In this document: positions 1 through 8,286 of the stretch, piece after piece
Position numbering within the stretch: position 1 is the stretch's first letter
Layout of the letters: each line of letters opens with the position of its first letter
Assembly: GCA_002710685.1 (NCBI GenBank)
Contig: PALD01000045.1
Location: 1 to 64,000 of the forward strand
Source: Cytophagaceae bacterium
Lineage (GTDB): Bacteria; Bacteroidota; Bacteroidia; Flavobacteriales; Flavobacteriaceae
Direction: 5' to 3'
Length of the DNA stretch: 64,000 nucleotides
Position numbers and translations under genes: made by a program
Notes under the pieces: generated by a model
What the model saw: only the letters and a program-made list of their open reading frames with translations
Databases searched by the model: none
Told to the model about the DNA's origin: nothing

Positions 1-690
1 CAACTGTGGACTGCTAGATTATCTTCTCTAATTTCTTATTTCTACTTTCCACTTTTCGTGTCACTTCGAGTGATTCGCTGTGGCGAATTGTATCGAGAAG
101 TGATTGTTCGTCGCTCGTCGCTCATTATTCGTAACTCATCACTCTTTGCCTAGTTCTCGATACGACGGCTGTGCCGCCACTCGAACTGACAAAGCATCCA
201 AATTGCTTACTCAACTGTGGACTGCTAGATTATCTTCTCTAATTTCTTATTTCTACTTTCCACTTTTCGTGTCACTTCGAGTGATTCGCTATGTCGAATT
301 GTATCGAGAAGTGATTGTTTGTCACTCGTCGCTCATCATTCGTAACTCATCACTCTTTGCCTAGTTCTCGATACGTCAGGCTGCGCCGCCACTCGAACTG
401 ACAAAGCAGACTAACTTCTTTATAAAGTTCAAATATTTTTGACAGGTCTTGCGTCTTTCTTCTTTTCTACTTTCCACTTTTCGTGTCACTTCGAGTGATT
501 CGCTATGGCGAATTGTATCGAGAAGTGTTTGTTCGTCACTCGTCGCTCATCATTCGTAACTCATCACTCTTTGCCTAGTTCTCGATACGGCAGGCTGTGC
601 CGCCACTCGAACTGACAAAGCAGACTAACTTCTTTATAAAGTTCAAATATTTTTGACAGGTCTTGCGTCTTTCTATCTTAAGTCTTTATT
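1..690. repeat. Array of inverted REP-like elements in ~211-214 bp direct repeats
   Basis: No plausible gene lies in 1-807. Two element forms alternate. Form 1 starts TGTCACTTCGAGTG and ends TATCGAGAAGTG (59-102, 270-313, 484-527). Form 2 starts GTTCTCGATAC and ends CACTCGAACTGACA (153-191, 364-403, 578-617). The two forms are roughly reverse complements, and each has a small inner hairpin. Between them lie degenerate heptads of the type CGTCGCTCGTCGCTCATT. Larger direct repeats are superimposed: the stretch beginning CAACTGTGGACTGC recurs at 1 and 212, and the stretch beginning GACTAACTTCTTTATAAAG recurs about 214 bp apart (near 408 and 622). This looks like a chromosomal interspersed-repeat island; its function is unknown. 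Confidence 0.85.
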
Positions 691-807
691 TCCTCACTCG
701 TCACTCGTCACTCCTCACTCGTCGCTCGTACTTCATGAATCGTCTAATTTCTATTTTCTCATTTCTACTTTCGACATTTTAGTTAATTTAATACATATTT
801 TACGCAA

Positions 808-2157
808 ATGCTCACAGGAATTCCACTTTTACTTGTCATCGCGCTATCTATCGTGCTCATCGTGGTGCTGACTTCGCGGTTTAAAGCACACCCATTTCTC
901 GCGCTCATCATCGCCTGCTTTTTTGTGGGAATCGCCAGCGGGATGCCGCTTGACTTGATGATAGGTTCCATACAAAGCGGTTTTGGGAGCCTGATGCAAT
1001 ACATTGGGATTATCGTGATTTTTGGGAGTGTGATCGGGGTTTTCTTAGAAAAATCTGGCGGGGCGATGCGTATTGCACAACAAATTATTTCCCTTACGGG
1101 GAAAGGAAAAACCATCCCGGCCCTTTCCATTATCGGGGCGGTGGTGAGTGTGCCGGTGTATTGTGATAGCGGATTCATCCTGCTTTCTGGGCTGGCAGAT
1201 AAACTGGGGAAGTTGGGCAAGGTCAACAAGGCTAGCTTAAGTCTGGCGCTTGCTTCTGGCTTGTACACTTCGCACACGTTGATTCCGCCTACGCCAGGAC
1301 CTATTGCGGCAGCAGGAAACATCGGCGCATCAGCATATCTGGGGACGATTATCATTACAGGGATTTGTTTTTCAATCCCTATTCTGATTGTTACGCAATG
1401 GCTTTCTAAAAAACTAGGCAAAAACATCAAGACGGAAGACGTACTGGATGACGCTGAGACGCAAGAACCACGCGAACTGCCCTCTTTCGCGAAAGCGATA
1501 ACACCTGTAGTTCTGCCCATTTTGCTAATCGCGGTGGGAACGGTTTTCCGATTTCTCGAAATAGAAAATGCCATCATCGAATTTATCAGCAATCCCATGG
1601 TCGCTATTTTCATAGGAGCCTTGTCAGCGATGTTTTGGCTTAAGCCAAAGGGAAACAAAGCGGCCGGAAACTGGTTTGTGGAAGCCATAAAGATTTCTGG
1701 ACCTATCTTGATAATCACAGGTGCCGGAGGCGCTTTTGGCGGCGTTTTAAAAGCCACGCCTTTGCAGGATTTTATCGCACAATGGTTGGCCGAAGGAACC
1801 GGCGACCTGATGGTCATCGTAAGCATCTTTGTGATTTCGGCGATATTGAAGTCGGCGCAAGGGTCATCTACCAGTGCAATGGTGATAACCTCGTCCTTAC
1901 TGGCGTCAATTATTCCCACACTGGGTTGGGAAAATCCGTTGCAATTTGCTTTTGCCGTGATGGCGATAGGCGGCGGGGCGATGACGGTATCGCACTTTAA
2001 TGATAGTTATTTTTGGGTGGTTTCGCAGTTTAGCGGTATGAGTGCCAAGGATACTTCGCGGGGCTATACGTTGCTTACCGGCGTGCAGGGGCTGCTAGTG
2101 CTGGGGTTGTGTTTATTGGGTTGGTTGGTTTTTTTTATAAGTATTGGTGATGGCTAG
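808..2157 (+). CDS. GntP-family gluconate/organic acid:proton symporter
   Basis: This 449-residue, almost wholly hydrophobic protein fits the usual length of GntP permeases, inner-membrane proton symporters for gluconate or related sugar acids. Family-like segments are visible: an early glycine-rich helix pair (residues about 45-75), the conserved VPVYCDSGFILL region near 113-124, LIPPTPGPIAAA near 152-163, and AQGSSTSAMV near 351-360. The substrate cannot be read from sequence, and no sugar-acid kinase or dehydratase gene lies beside it. The start is the first ATG after the repeat array. A copy of the dispersed hairpin word (1484-1497) lies in the gene and encodes S-F-A-K-A in a hydrophilic loop. 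Confidence 0.88.
   Translation: MLTGIPLLLVIALSIVLIVVLTSRFKAHPFLALIIACFFVGIASGMPLDLMIGSIQSGFGSLMQYIGIIVIFGSVIGVFLEKSGGAMRIAQQIISLTGKGKTIPALSIIGAVVSVPVYCDSGFILLSGLADKLGKLGKVNKASLSLALASGLYTSHTLIPPTPGPIAAAGNIGASAYLGTIIITGICFSIPILIVTQWLSKKLGKNIKTEDVLDDAETQEPRELPSFAKAITPVVLPILLIAVGTVFRFLEIENAIIEFISNPMVAIFIGALSAMFWLKPKGNKAAGNWFVEAIKISGPILIITGAGGAFGGVLKATPLQDFIAQWLAEGTGDLMVIVSIFVISAILKSAQGSSTSAMVITSSLLASIIPTLGWENPLQFAFAVMAIGGGAMTVSHFNDSYFWVVSQFSGMSAKDTSRGYTLLTGVQGLLVLGLCLLGWLVFFISIGDG
1484..1497. repeat. Dispersed hairpin word (GCGNAAGC family), CGCG form
   Basis: CTTTCGCGAAAGCG lies inside gntP. Read as one strand it can fold as a CGC/GCG stem closing a GAAA loop. See the finding on the dispersed hairpin word. 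Confidence 0.6.
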
Positions 2158-3193
2158 AATAATTGGAGAACTAGGGACATGGGAAACTCTGAAAAGGAAA
2201 GTCAATATTTATAAAGAATGGGCATTTGAAGATTTAGATTCAATCCAAAATTTTAAGGTTAATTATCAATTCCACCGCAATTCTATACTAGAGAATTCAA
2301 GAAAAATTGTCGTTCAAAAATTTGAAACCTCGAAGAAACAATTAGAGTCAAATACAAGAAAAAGACAAAATAACGAAGACTTCCTTTTAAATTATAAACA
2401 TAAAAAAGAACAAGAGGTAAAGAAAAGTAGGGATGACATTTTTAAAGCAAATAATCCATCTTCTATTCAAAAATTAGAATCTTTTCTAGTTAGGCAATCT
2501 AAATACTTTTCAAATTTTTTCAAGAACCTTTCCATCAAATGGGAGGTGGCTAATTTGGACAAAAAAATCAATAGAGATTCCAGATACGTTTATGATTTTG
2601 AAACAAATAGAGAGATGTTGATTGAAAATGAAGCCAAATACGATTTGAGAAAGCTAGATAAGGTTCACGGAATAATAAATAATCTAAACTTGGAAATTGC
2701 CGGGCTCATCGGGGAAAAGGCAGTTTTAAATGAACTTAGTAAACTTCCGGATAACTATACTATAATCAATAACTTTAATATAAAATTTAAAAAGCCGCTA
2801 TATCATAAGAGAACCGATTCTTACATTAAAAGCGTTCAAATTGACCATTTGATAGTCTGCGCATCAGGAATCTTTGTTATTGAAACAAAAAATTGGAGTT
2901 TAGACTCTTTAGAAAATGAAAATCTATTTTCCCCTGTTAATCAAGTTCAACGCCATGGATATGCAATTTTCAGAATGGTTAGTGAAAATTTTAATTTTTG
3001 AGATAATTGGTCAAAGAAAAAAATTCCGATAAGAAATATTCTGACTTTTAAAACTTATGGTCCTATGAGTAGATATGAATTTGTAGCGATTAAACATCCA
3101 AAAGAATTAAATCGATATATAACGTATTTTAAACCTGTTTTGAAAACCACGGAGATTGAAAAATTAGTTAGTTATTTTTCAAAGTATAGGTAG
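2150..3193 (+). pseudogene. NERD-domain protein gene interrupted by an in-frame TGA
   Basis: The ATG at 2150 overlaps the end of gntP by 8 bp; the frame is also open to a TTG at 2144. The first 200 residues are lysine-rich and probably coiled coil. A NERD (nuclease-related) domain follows, seen as GEKAVLNEL and then the core IDHLIVCASGIFVIETKNW. The frame stops at TGA 2999-3001, in the middle of the domain. Beyond it the same frame stays open for 63 codons to TAG 3191-3193, and it continues with domain-like sequence (KKKIPIRNILTF, then YITYFKPVLKTTEIEKL). One nonsense change therefore splits an otherwise intact gene. NERD proteins are thought to act on nucleic acids. A sequencing error or readthrough remains possible. 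Confidence 0.72.
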
Positions 3194-3225
3194 GATGCGT
3201 TTAACTTGAAAAACTCATTTATATA

Positions 3226-4512
3226 TCACCTCAAATCCACAACCACCACCGGCTTCCTACTCGTCTTAGGAAAGCGAATTGCATCTAGCGTTTCTTTACT
3301 TTCAAAAACTACGTTGGGGCGTACGCGCAGCTTAGCCCTAAAATGGTCTTTTACTTCTTTCAATAATATGTCGTTTGCCGCTGGAGCATGAATGCGCAAC
3401 AAGATTTCGTCTGTTCCTAGTTCGTTATGGCGCAACTCAATAACATAGCCATCAATGCCGCTAAAGTCATTCAGCAGGTTAATCATCGCGGGCGGATACA
3501 ACGTGGTGCCTTTGTATTTTATCATTTGCTTTTTACGGCCCACCACGGGACCTAAGCGCAAGCTATTTCTACCGCAAGTGCAGGATTCATCGTGAGCTTG
3601 TACCATGTCGCCGGTTTTAAAGCGAAGTAGCGGCATGCCTTCCACGCCAAGTGTGGTAACAACAAGTTCACCAACTTCCCCAGCATTCACGGGCTGCTCG
3701 TTTTCATCAAGGATTTCTGCAATGATAAGTTCAGGATGCAGGTGGCCGCCCTGTTGTGCTGAGCATTCGTTAAATGCTGTCGCCATTTCGGTAGAGGCGT
3801 AGGTGCTGTATAAATCAATATCCCAATGCTCTTTGATTTTTTTGCCTAGCGTATTCAGTTGAAAATCCGGCTCGCGGATAGGTTCACCAATGCAAATCGC
3901 AGCTTTAACACTTGTCGCGTTGAGGTCATGACCGTTCTTTTCAGCGAAAGCGATAAGCTTCACCAAGAACGACGGCACGGCAATCAAATATGTAGGATTA
4001 AATTTCTCAATGCTGTCCCATTGCAACTCAGGTATCCCAGAACCCGTGCGGATGATGCCGGCGCCCAACTGGCGTGCGCCCAGAAAATAGGCCATGCCCG
4101 CCATAAAACGGCGGTCCATCGTGGTCATGAGTTGGATGGTGTCATCTGCCGTCACACCGCTGCACGCAAAAGAAATAGCCTCGTTATACGCCAGGCGGTT
4201 TAGGTCTTTATCGGTAAGATAAAAGCTCACCGGGTCGCCCAGCGTGCCGCTTGTGGTGACGTGGTCAATCACTTTGCTGCGCGGAACACAGAGAAAATCC
4301 TCGTTGTTTTTTTGCAAATCATCTTTGCTCACCGTGGGGATTTGCTGCAAATCTTCGAGCGTCTGGATTTGTGAAATATCAATCTTATTTTGCTCAAAAT
4401 GTCTCTTGTAAAAAGCAGAATCTTCCTGAAGATAGGGCAGCAGTTCACGCAGGCGTTTTTCCTGATATTCTTTGATTTCCTGTGGGGATTGTAACTCGAT
4501 TTCGGGAATCAT
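3226..4512 (-). CDS. AMP-forming acyl/aryl-CoA ligase, PaaK-like
   Basis: This 428-residue member of the phenylacetate-CoA ligase branch of the ANL superfamily would activate a carboxylic acid as an adenylate and then pass it to CoA or ACP. The phosphate loop reads TTSGTLGDP (near residue 87). The motif YASTEMATAF follows, then FKTGDM and a C-terminal lid domain. It is the last gene of the pigment operon, and its ATG overlaps the stop of the C45 gene (ATGA at 4509-4512). With a tyrosine ammonia-lyase in the same operon, the likely substrate is 4-coumarate, the starter unit of aryl polyenes; that assignment is inference from context. A 32-bp gap separates its end from the broken NERD gene, which is transcribed towards it. 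Confidence 0.82.
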   Translation of the reverse strand: MIPEIELQSPQEIKEYQEKRLRELLPYLQEDSAFYKRHFEQNKIDISQIQTLEDLQQIPTVSKDDLQKNNEDFLCVPRSKVIDHVTTSGTLGDPVSFYLTDKDLNRLAYNEAISFACSGVTADDTIQLMTTMDRRFMAGMAYFLGARQLGAGIIRTGSGIPELQWDSIEKFNPTYLIAVPSFLVKLIAFAEKNGHDLNATSVKAAICIGEPIREPDFQLNTLGKKIKEHWDIDLYSTYASTEMATAFNECSAQQGGHLHPELIIAEILDENEQPVNAGEVGELVVTTLGVEGMPLLRFKTGDMVQAHDESCTCGRNSLRLGPVVGRKKQMIKYKGTTLYPPAMINLLNDFSGIDGYVIELRHNELGTDEILLRIHAPAANDILLKEVKDHFRAKLRVRPNVVFESKETLDAIRFPKTSRKPVVVVDLR

Positions 4513-6194
4513 TTTCCTGACCTGCGTTTAGATTTTTTGATGTATTTGTCCAGCATTTTCTGGTCTGGCACGGTGGTGACGACTTTGGTATTTGCGATTT
4601 CAAACTGCTTTAAAGCCGCTGCATACCAACCGCGCTCAAAGTAATATTTTCCAGTTAAAAAATAGGCCTTCCAGTACTCCGGATTATTTTTGGCTAGAGC
4701 CAAAATCACATTTTTCTCAACATCTTCATTCTGCTCCAGCGTTTGCTCTACCTCACGTTCTAGCTTTCGGTAAGCTTCATAATCTTTAAATTCTTGTGTT
4801 TCCACGAAAGGGTCTCTGGCAATTGTAAGTGCATCATCAGCGAGTGTGGTCGCCGAGGGATTGCCCGCCCGATTTGCAAAAACAGCATCCAAATCATAGC
4901 ACACAAACGCACCCAATTGATACGGATTTGCCGAAACCCAAACCTTGCGCTCCTCAGGTTTAAACACGATGCCGTGGTGGGCGAGGAGTTGGTTAAGCGC
5001 CTTCTCATTGCCGTATCCCAGCGGTTCGCCGTCAATACCCTTAGTGTCTCTCAATATGGCAACGGCCTTTTCGGGAGTCATTTTATCTTCTTTGTCAACT
5101 AACTGGGTCAAACGTTCAAAACGATATTCGGTGTGGCTTTCTGCGATGGTTTTCTGGTTTCGGCGGTCGTCTTTGTACACCTCGCTCTGAAAGTGATTTG
5201 TGCACAACAATTCGTCGTTATTAGGCACTTCATACACACCAAAATTCTTCGGAGAAACTTCAATCAACACTGCGCGGCGCTCATTTGCACTGCCCACCAT
5301 GATAGATTCTGAGACAAAAACCTCACGTTTTTTCGCAATAGCGATAGCCTCATCAATGGTGCTTGCATGTTGCAGAATTTCGCGGGTAACAAGCGTGATA
5401 GGCGTTTTCGCGATAAGCGGAATCTTGGACTTCCCGGCATTGATGGTCACGGTGAGGCCGGCATCGTTCATACCACTCACCACACCCAGAAATCCGCCCC
5501 AAGTGATTTGCATAAACTTGTTGCCCTCGTCTGGCGCATAGAACGCGATAATCTTATTTTTTGCGAATTCATCGCCAGCGTAGAAGTCAAAATTTCGCGC
5601 AAGCAATAACTCGTCATCAGCAGTTTTATCGCCCCAAACTGCAAACGAAGAACAGCCCACGAGCATCAAATCCTGCAACGCATGACCTATGTCGTGCGCG
5701 CCGTGCATATACAGAACGCGCAGATATTGTGGCGCAAAATCATTGTAAGCAGGGTCAGCAAACTGGCTTACGCCAAAAATCTCAGCCTTGTATTCATTGG
5801 GAATATAGGTGTACATTTTTCGGTTGAACCAGCGGATGAACTTGGTCAAAAAGTTGCGCTGCCCTTTAGAAGGAACGAGGTCATAAATCTTGTCGAGAAA
5901 CACCTGTTCCTGATAATTGAAAAGTTCTTCGGTGAGGCTTCCGGTAAGCAATCCACGTTGTAAAGGGTCGCCTTCAACGTATAATTCCCAGAGGCCATAT
6001 TTATTTTTGGTAAGGAAATTATCGCCCGCAAAATAGGTAGAATCATTGATTTTTTCCCGCTGTGGAACCGCATCAGAATATGCAGATAAATCAGGCTTGT
6101 CTTCCAGCGATTTTTTGACTCCGCATGAAGACAGCAGGAAGAGAAAGCTCAGTAAAAAGAGGATATTCCAGCGAAAGCTATTGTTCTTCAGCAT
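4509..6194 (-). CDS. C45-type autoproteolytic acyltransferase/hydrolase lipoprotein
   Basis: 561 residues. The N-terminus is a lipoprotein signal ending LLSSC, with the lipidated Cys at about residue 24, so the protein should sit in a periplasm-facing membrane. The central domain resembles peptidase C45 / acyl-CoA:6-aminopenicillanate acyltransferase. The expected nucleophile after self-cleavage is Cys181 in GCSSFAVW, followed by LLLARNFDFY. The last about 80 residues look TPR-like. This family recurs in flexirubin/aryl polyene clusters, where an acyl-transfer or ester-forming step is plausible but unproven here. The start overlaps the upstream cupin gene by 17 bp. A copy of the dispersed hairpin word (5765-5779) writes F-G-V-S-Q at residues 140-144. 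Confidence 0.8.
   Translation of the reverse strand: MLKNNSFRWNILFLLSFLFLLSSCGVKKSLEDKPDLSAYSDAVPQREKINDSTYFAGDNFLTKNKYGLWELYVEGDPLQRGLLTGSLTEELFNYQEQVFLDKIYDLVPSKGQRNFLTKFIRWFNRKMYTYIPNEYKAEIFGVSQFADPAYNDFAPQYLRVLYMHGAHDIGHALQDLMLVGCSSFAVWGDKTADDELLLARNFDFYAGDEFAKNKIIAFYAPDEGNKFMQITWGGFLGVVSGMNDAGLTVTINAGKSKIPLIAKTPITLVTREILQHASTIDEAIAIAKKREVFVSESIMVGSANERRAVLIEVSPKNFGVYEVPNNDELLCTNHFQSEVYKDDRRNQKTIAESHTEYRFERLTQLVDKEDKMTPEKAVAILRDTKGIDGEPLGYGNEKALNQLLAHHGIVFKPEERKVWVSANPYQLGAFVCYDLDAVFANRAGNPSATTLADDALTIARDPFVETQEFKDYEAYRKLEREVEQTLEQNEDVEKNVILALAKNNPEYWKAYFLTGKYYFERGWYAAALKQFEIANTKVVTTVPDQKMLDKYIKKSKRRSGK
5765..5779. repeat. Dispersed hairpin word, GTAA loop form
   Basis: On the minus strand this reads TTTTTGGCGTAAGCC: a GGC/GCC stem with a GTAA loop. 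It encodes F-G-V-S-Q in the C45 lipoprotein. Confidence 0.55.
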
Positions 6195-7053
6195 ACTTTT
6201 TATTTGTCCTTCTCACCGCCAGTTCATCTTTATAATCCACCCATTTCTGACCCATTATCTTGCGCATGAGGTTTTCAAAATTACGCATCACGACCAGATT
6301 GTTCAGCAATTTTGCAACCCCTTTGCCATGTCTGGGAAAAGAGCGCAGCGTGAGCGAAAAACCAGCGTCCAGATATTTAATGTAATGCCAGTAACCGCTG
6401 GGCATGTAGAGCGCGTCGCCGTGTTCCATAAAGGCTTCTGTAGCGACAGCATTTTGCAACATGGGATAGGTGTCAAAATCCACATCATCCATGTCAATAC
6501 TTTCGTGATTATGAACGCTAAACGGGATTTTGTAAAGGTATTTGGTTTGCTCAGGTTCAAAGAGCATCACGCGTTTATGACCATGAAAGTGGAAGTGCAT
6601 ATTGTGCGCCACATCCATGTCATAATGCGTTAAAACCTTGCTTCCTGCACCACCAAAAAACATCACCGGTAATTTCTTAAAAAACGGCATTCCAATCTCT
6701 GGATAATCAAAATCCTTAGTGAGTTCGGGCATTTTGCTCAACACATTATAAAAGAACATGCGCAGGTCTGTGGGACCACTTTTTAGCAGTTCGATATAAT
6801 CGTATAATTTCATTTTTTGTGCAGGCGCATGCGAAGTCTTTTTACCACCCACGGGTTTGCTGTCATACAGCGGGACGATTTGCTCACCAGCACGCTCCTG
6901 GATATAATCGAGATTCCATTTTTTTACCGCTGGCCAATCCCTTGTCAGGTTCTTGATAAGCACTGGTTTTCTGGGTTTGTAGTACTTTTCTACAAACTCC
7001 TCAGCCGTAATATCAGTAACGATTGCTACAGGTTGCGTCTTGATTTGTCCCAT
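6178..7053 (-). CDS. Cupin-8 / JmjC-like 2-oxoglutarate oxygenase-like protein
   Basis: 291 residues with a cupin-8 fold. The iron-binding facial triad of this family is visible: His143 and Asp145 in THYDMD, and His223 in MPSGYWHYI. The segment before it, with RDWPAVKKW near residue 38, is also typical. Members are Fe(II)/2-oxoglutarate hydroxylases of proteins or small molecules. Here it lies between the C45 lipoprotein gene and the mobile-mystery cassette, on the pigment-operon strand, so a tailoring role on the pigment is possible but not shown. The start is the ATG at 7053. The 184 bp to the divergent gene at 7238 hold repeats and a promoter-like site. Confidence 0.8.
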   Translation of the reverse strand: MGQIKTQPVAIVTDITAEEFVEKYYKPRKPVLIKNLTRDWPAVKKWNLDYIQERAGEQIVPLYDSKPVGGKKTSHAPAQKMKLYDYIELLKSGPTDLRMFFYNVLSKMPELTKDFDYPEIGMPFFKKLPVMFFGGAGSKVLTHYDMDVAHNMHFHFHGHKRVMLFEPEQTKYLYKIPFSVHNHESIDMDDVDFDTYPMLQNAVATEAFMEHGDALYMPSGYWHYIKYLDAGFSLTLRSFPRHGKGVAKLLNNLVVMRNFENLMRKIMGQKWVDYKDELAVRRTNKKYAEEQ

Positions 7054-7134
7054 GGGTTAAATTTAGGTATAATATTTCTCAAAAATAATTTGGTCAAATT
7101 CAATAAAGTAATTCTTTGACTTTAATTTTATTGC

Positions 7135-7227
7135 AAAAAGTCAAGTTATAATTTTACTTATTATTATATTTGTAAATGTATAGATTTACTTTTATATCAA
7201 AAAGTCAATTTGTAATTTTACTTATTA
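7135..7227. promoter_or_regulatory. Promoter and direct-repeat operator of the mystery A/B cassette
   Basis: Two copies of a 29-bp sequence beginning AAAAAGTCAA and ending TTTTACTTATTA lie at 7135-7163 and 7199-7227, and differ at few bases. TTGACTTT (7116-7123) is the exact reverse complement of AAAGTCAA (7137-7144). TATATTTG at 7165-7172 matches the Bacteroidota -7 box TAnnTTTG and lies between the repeats. A repressor bound to both copies would cover this promoter. The product of the next gene, an HTH protein, is the obvious candidate. Confidence 0.55.
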
Positions 7228-7237
7228 ATTTTCCGCC

Positions 7238-7699
7238 ATGAGAAATAAAAAAAAATTATTGGTTGAACAACTTGATACTAAGTTGGAACCATTTTTTAGT
7301 ACTACAGGTATAGTGATTCCCCCACGTGGATGGATAAACGCCGTGCGAACAGCTATTAATATGACCATGGCTCAGTTAGGTTCTAAACTTGATATTACAA
7401 AGCAGGGAGTGAAAGGAATAGAAGATAGTGAAGCCGCAGGTACCATCAGTCTTAAAACGTTAAATGAAGCCGCAGAAGCATTAGATTTAAAGCTGGTTTA
7501 TGCTTTGGTGCCCAAGGATGGTTCATTTGAGAACTTGATTGATAAAAATGCACGGCGACTAGCTGAAAAAATTGTTTTGAGAACACATCAAAACATGCAG
7601 TTAGAAAATCAAGGTATTGAGGATAAAAAAATAAAAAAAACCATAGATGAATTAACTGATGAATTTAAAAGAGAGGTAAGAAGATCCTTATGGGATTAG
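7238..7699 (+). CDS. Mobile mystery protein A (HTH regulator/antitoxin-like)
   Basis: 153 residues. A helix-turn-helix of the Xre type spans about residues 35-80 (MAQLGSKLDITKQGVKGIEDSE), followed by a helical tail. The pattern, and the partner gene beside it, match the mobile mystery protein A family, which travels with protein B in many bacterial genomes. It probably represses its own promoter through the paired repeats upstream and may neutralise protein B. Its stop overlaps the start of protein B by 10 bp. The region is AT-rich compared with its neighbours and runs opposite to the surrounding operon, which suggests insertion. Confidence 0.85.
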   Translation: MRNKKKLLVEQLDTKLEPFFSTTGIVIPPRGWINAVRTAINMTMAQLGSKLDITKQGVKGIEDSEAAGTISLKTLNEAAEALDLKLVYALVPKDGSFENLIDKNARRLAEKIVLRTHQNMQLENQGIEDKKIKKTIDELTDEFKREVRRSLWD

Positions 7700-8286
7700 A
7701 ATTAAAATACATTAAAGGGCAAACCCTCATTGATGAAGAAGAAAAAGAAGGTTTAAAGATTAAGTCCATAACAATTCAAAGTGAGCTTGATGAATTTGAA
7801 CAGATGAATATTGAGAAAGCCGTGGAGTGGACCATGCGAACTAAGGTAAAACCAGAAAGGGTGCTTAGTCAAGAATATATAAAAACACTTCACAAAATGA
7901 TGTATGGTGAAGTATGGAAGTGGGCCGGTGAATTTCGCAAGACCGAAAAAAACATTGGAGTAAGATGGACCAATATAGAAATCGAGCTAAAAAAACTTAT
8001 CGATGATGCAAGATATTGGGTAGAAAATAAAACGTTCCCTGCCGAAGAAATAGCTATACGATTTAAACATAGACTTGTTTCCATTCACTGTTTTCCCAAC
8101 GGAAATGGCAGACATTCGAGAATGATGGCCGACATTATCATGGAATCAATTTTTAAGAAGGAAATATTCCCGTGGCATCAATCAAATATGGTCAAGCCCA
8201 ATGAAGTACGGGCAAATTACATAGGGGCGCTAAAAGTGGCAGATAAAGGAAACATTGAACCTTTGATTGCGTTTGCAATGCGCTAA
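7690..8286 (+). CDS. Mobile mystery protein B, Fic/DOC domain
   Basis: 198 residues with a Fic fold, by which related enzymes transfer AMP or other nucleotides to target proteins. The active loop is HCFPNGNGRHSR (near residue 136). It keeps the catalytic His, the anion-binding GNGR and the last Arg, but has Asn where classical Fic AMPylators have Asp or Glu. The flap segment W-x-G-E-F-R lies near residue 78. The gene overlaps protein A by 10 bp, so the two are co-translated as a toxin-antitoxin-like pair. Its end overlaps the convergent MMPL gene by 4 bp, so the cassette fits tightly against the pigment operon. The toxin role is inferred from the family. Confidence 0.85.
   Translation: MGLELKYIKGQTLIDEEEKEGLKIKSITIQSELDEFEQMNIEKAVEWTMRTKVKPERVLSQEYIKTLHKMMYGEVWKWAGEFRKTEKNIGVRWTNIEIELKKLIDDARYWVENKTFPAEEIAIRFKHRLVSIHCFPNGNGRHSRMMADIIMESIFKKEIFPWHQSNMVKPNEVRANYIGALKVADKGNIEPLIAFAMR

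Noticed and set aside
1-690. Possible CRISPR array in the repeat island
   Set aside because: Repeats are not of one length, alternate in orientation and lack unique 30-40 bp spacers; no cas genes nearby.
783-1919. Long antisense open frame of 378 codons over gntP
   Set aside because: It is the mirror of a GC-biased membrane-protein gene; its translation shows no domain and no start context.
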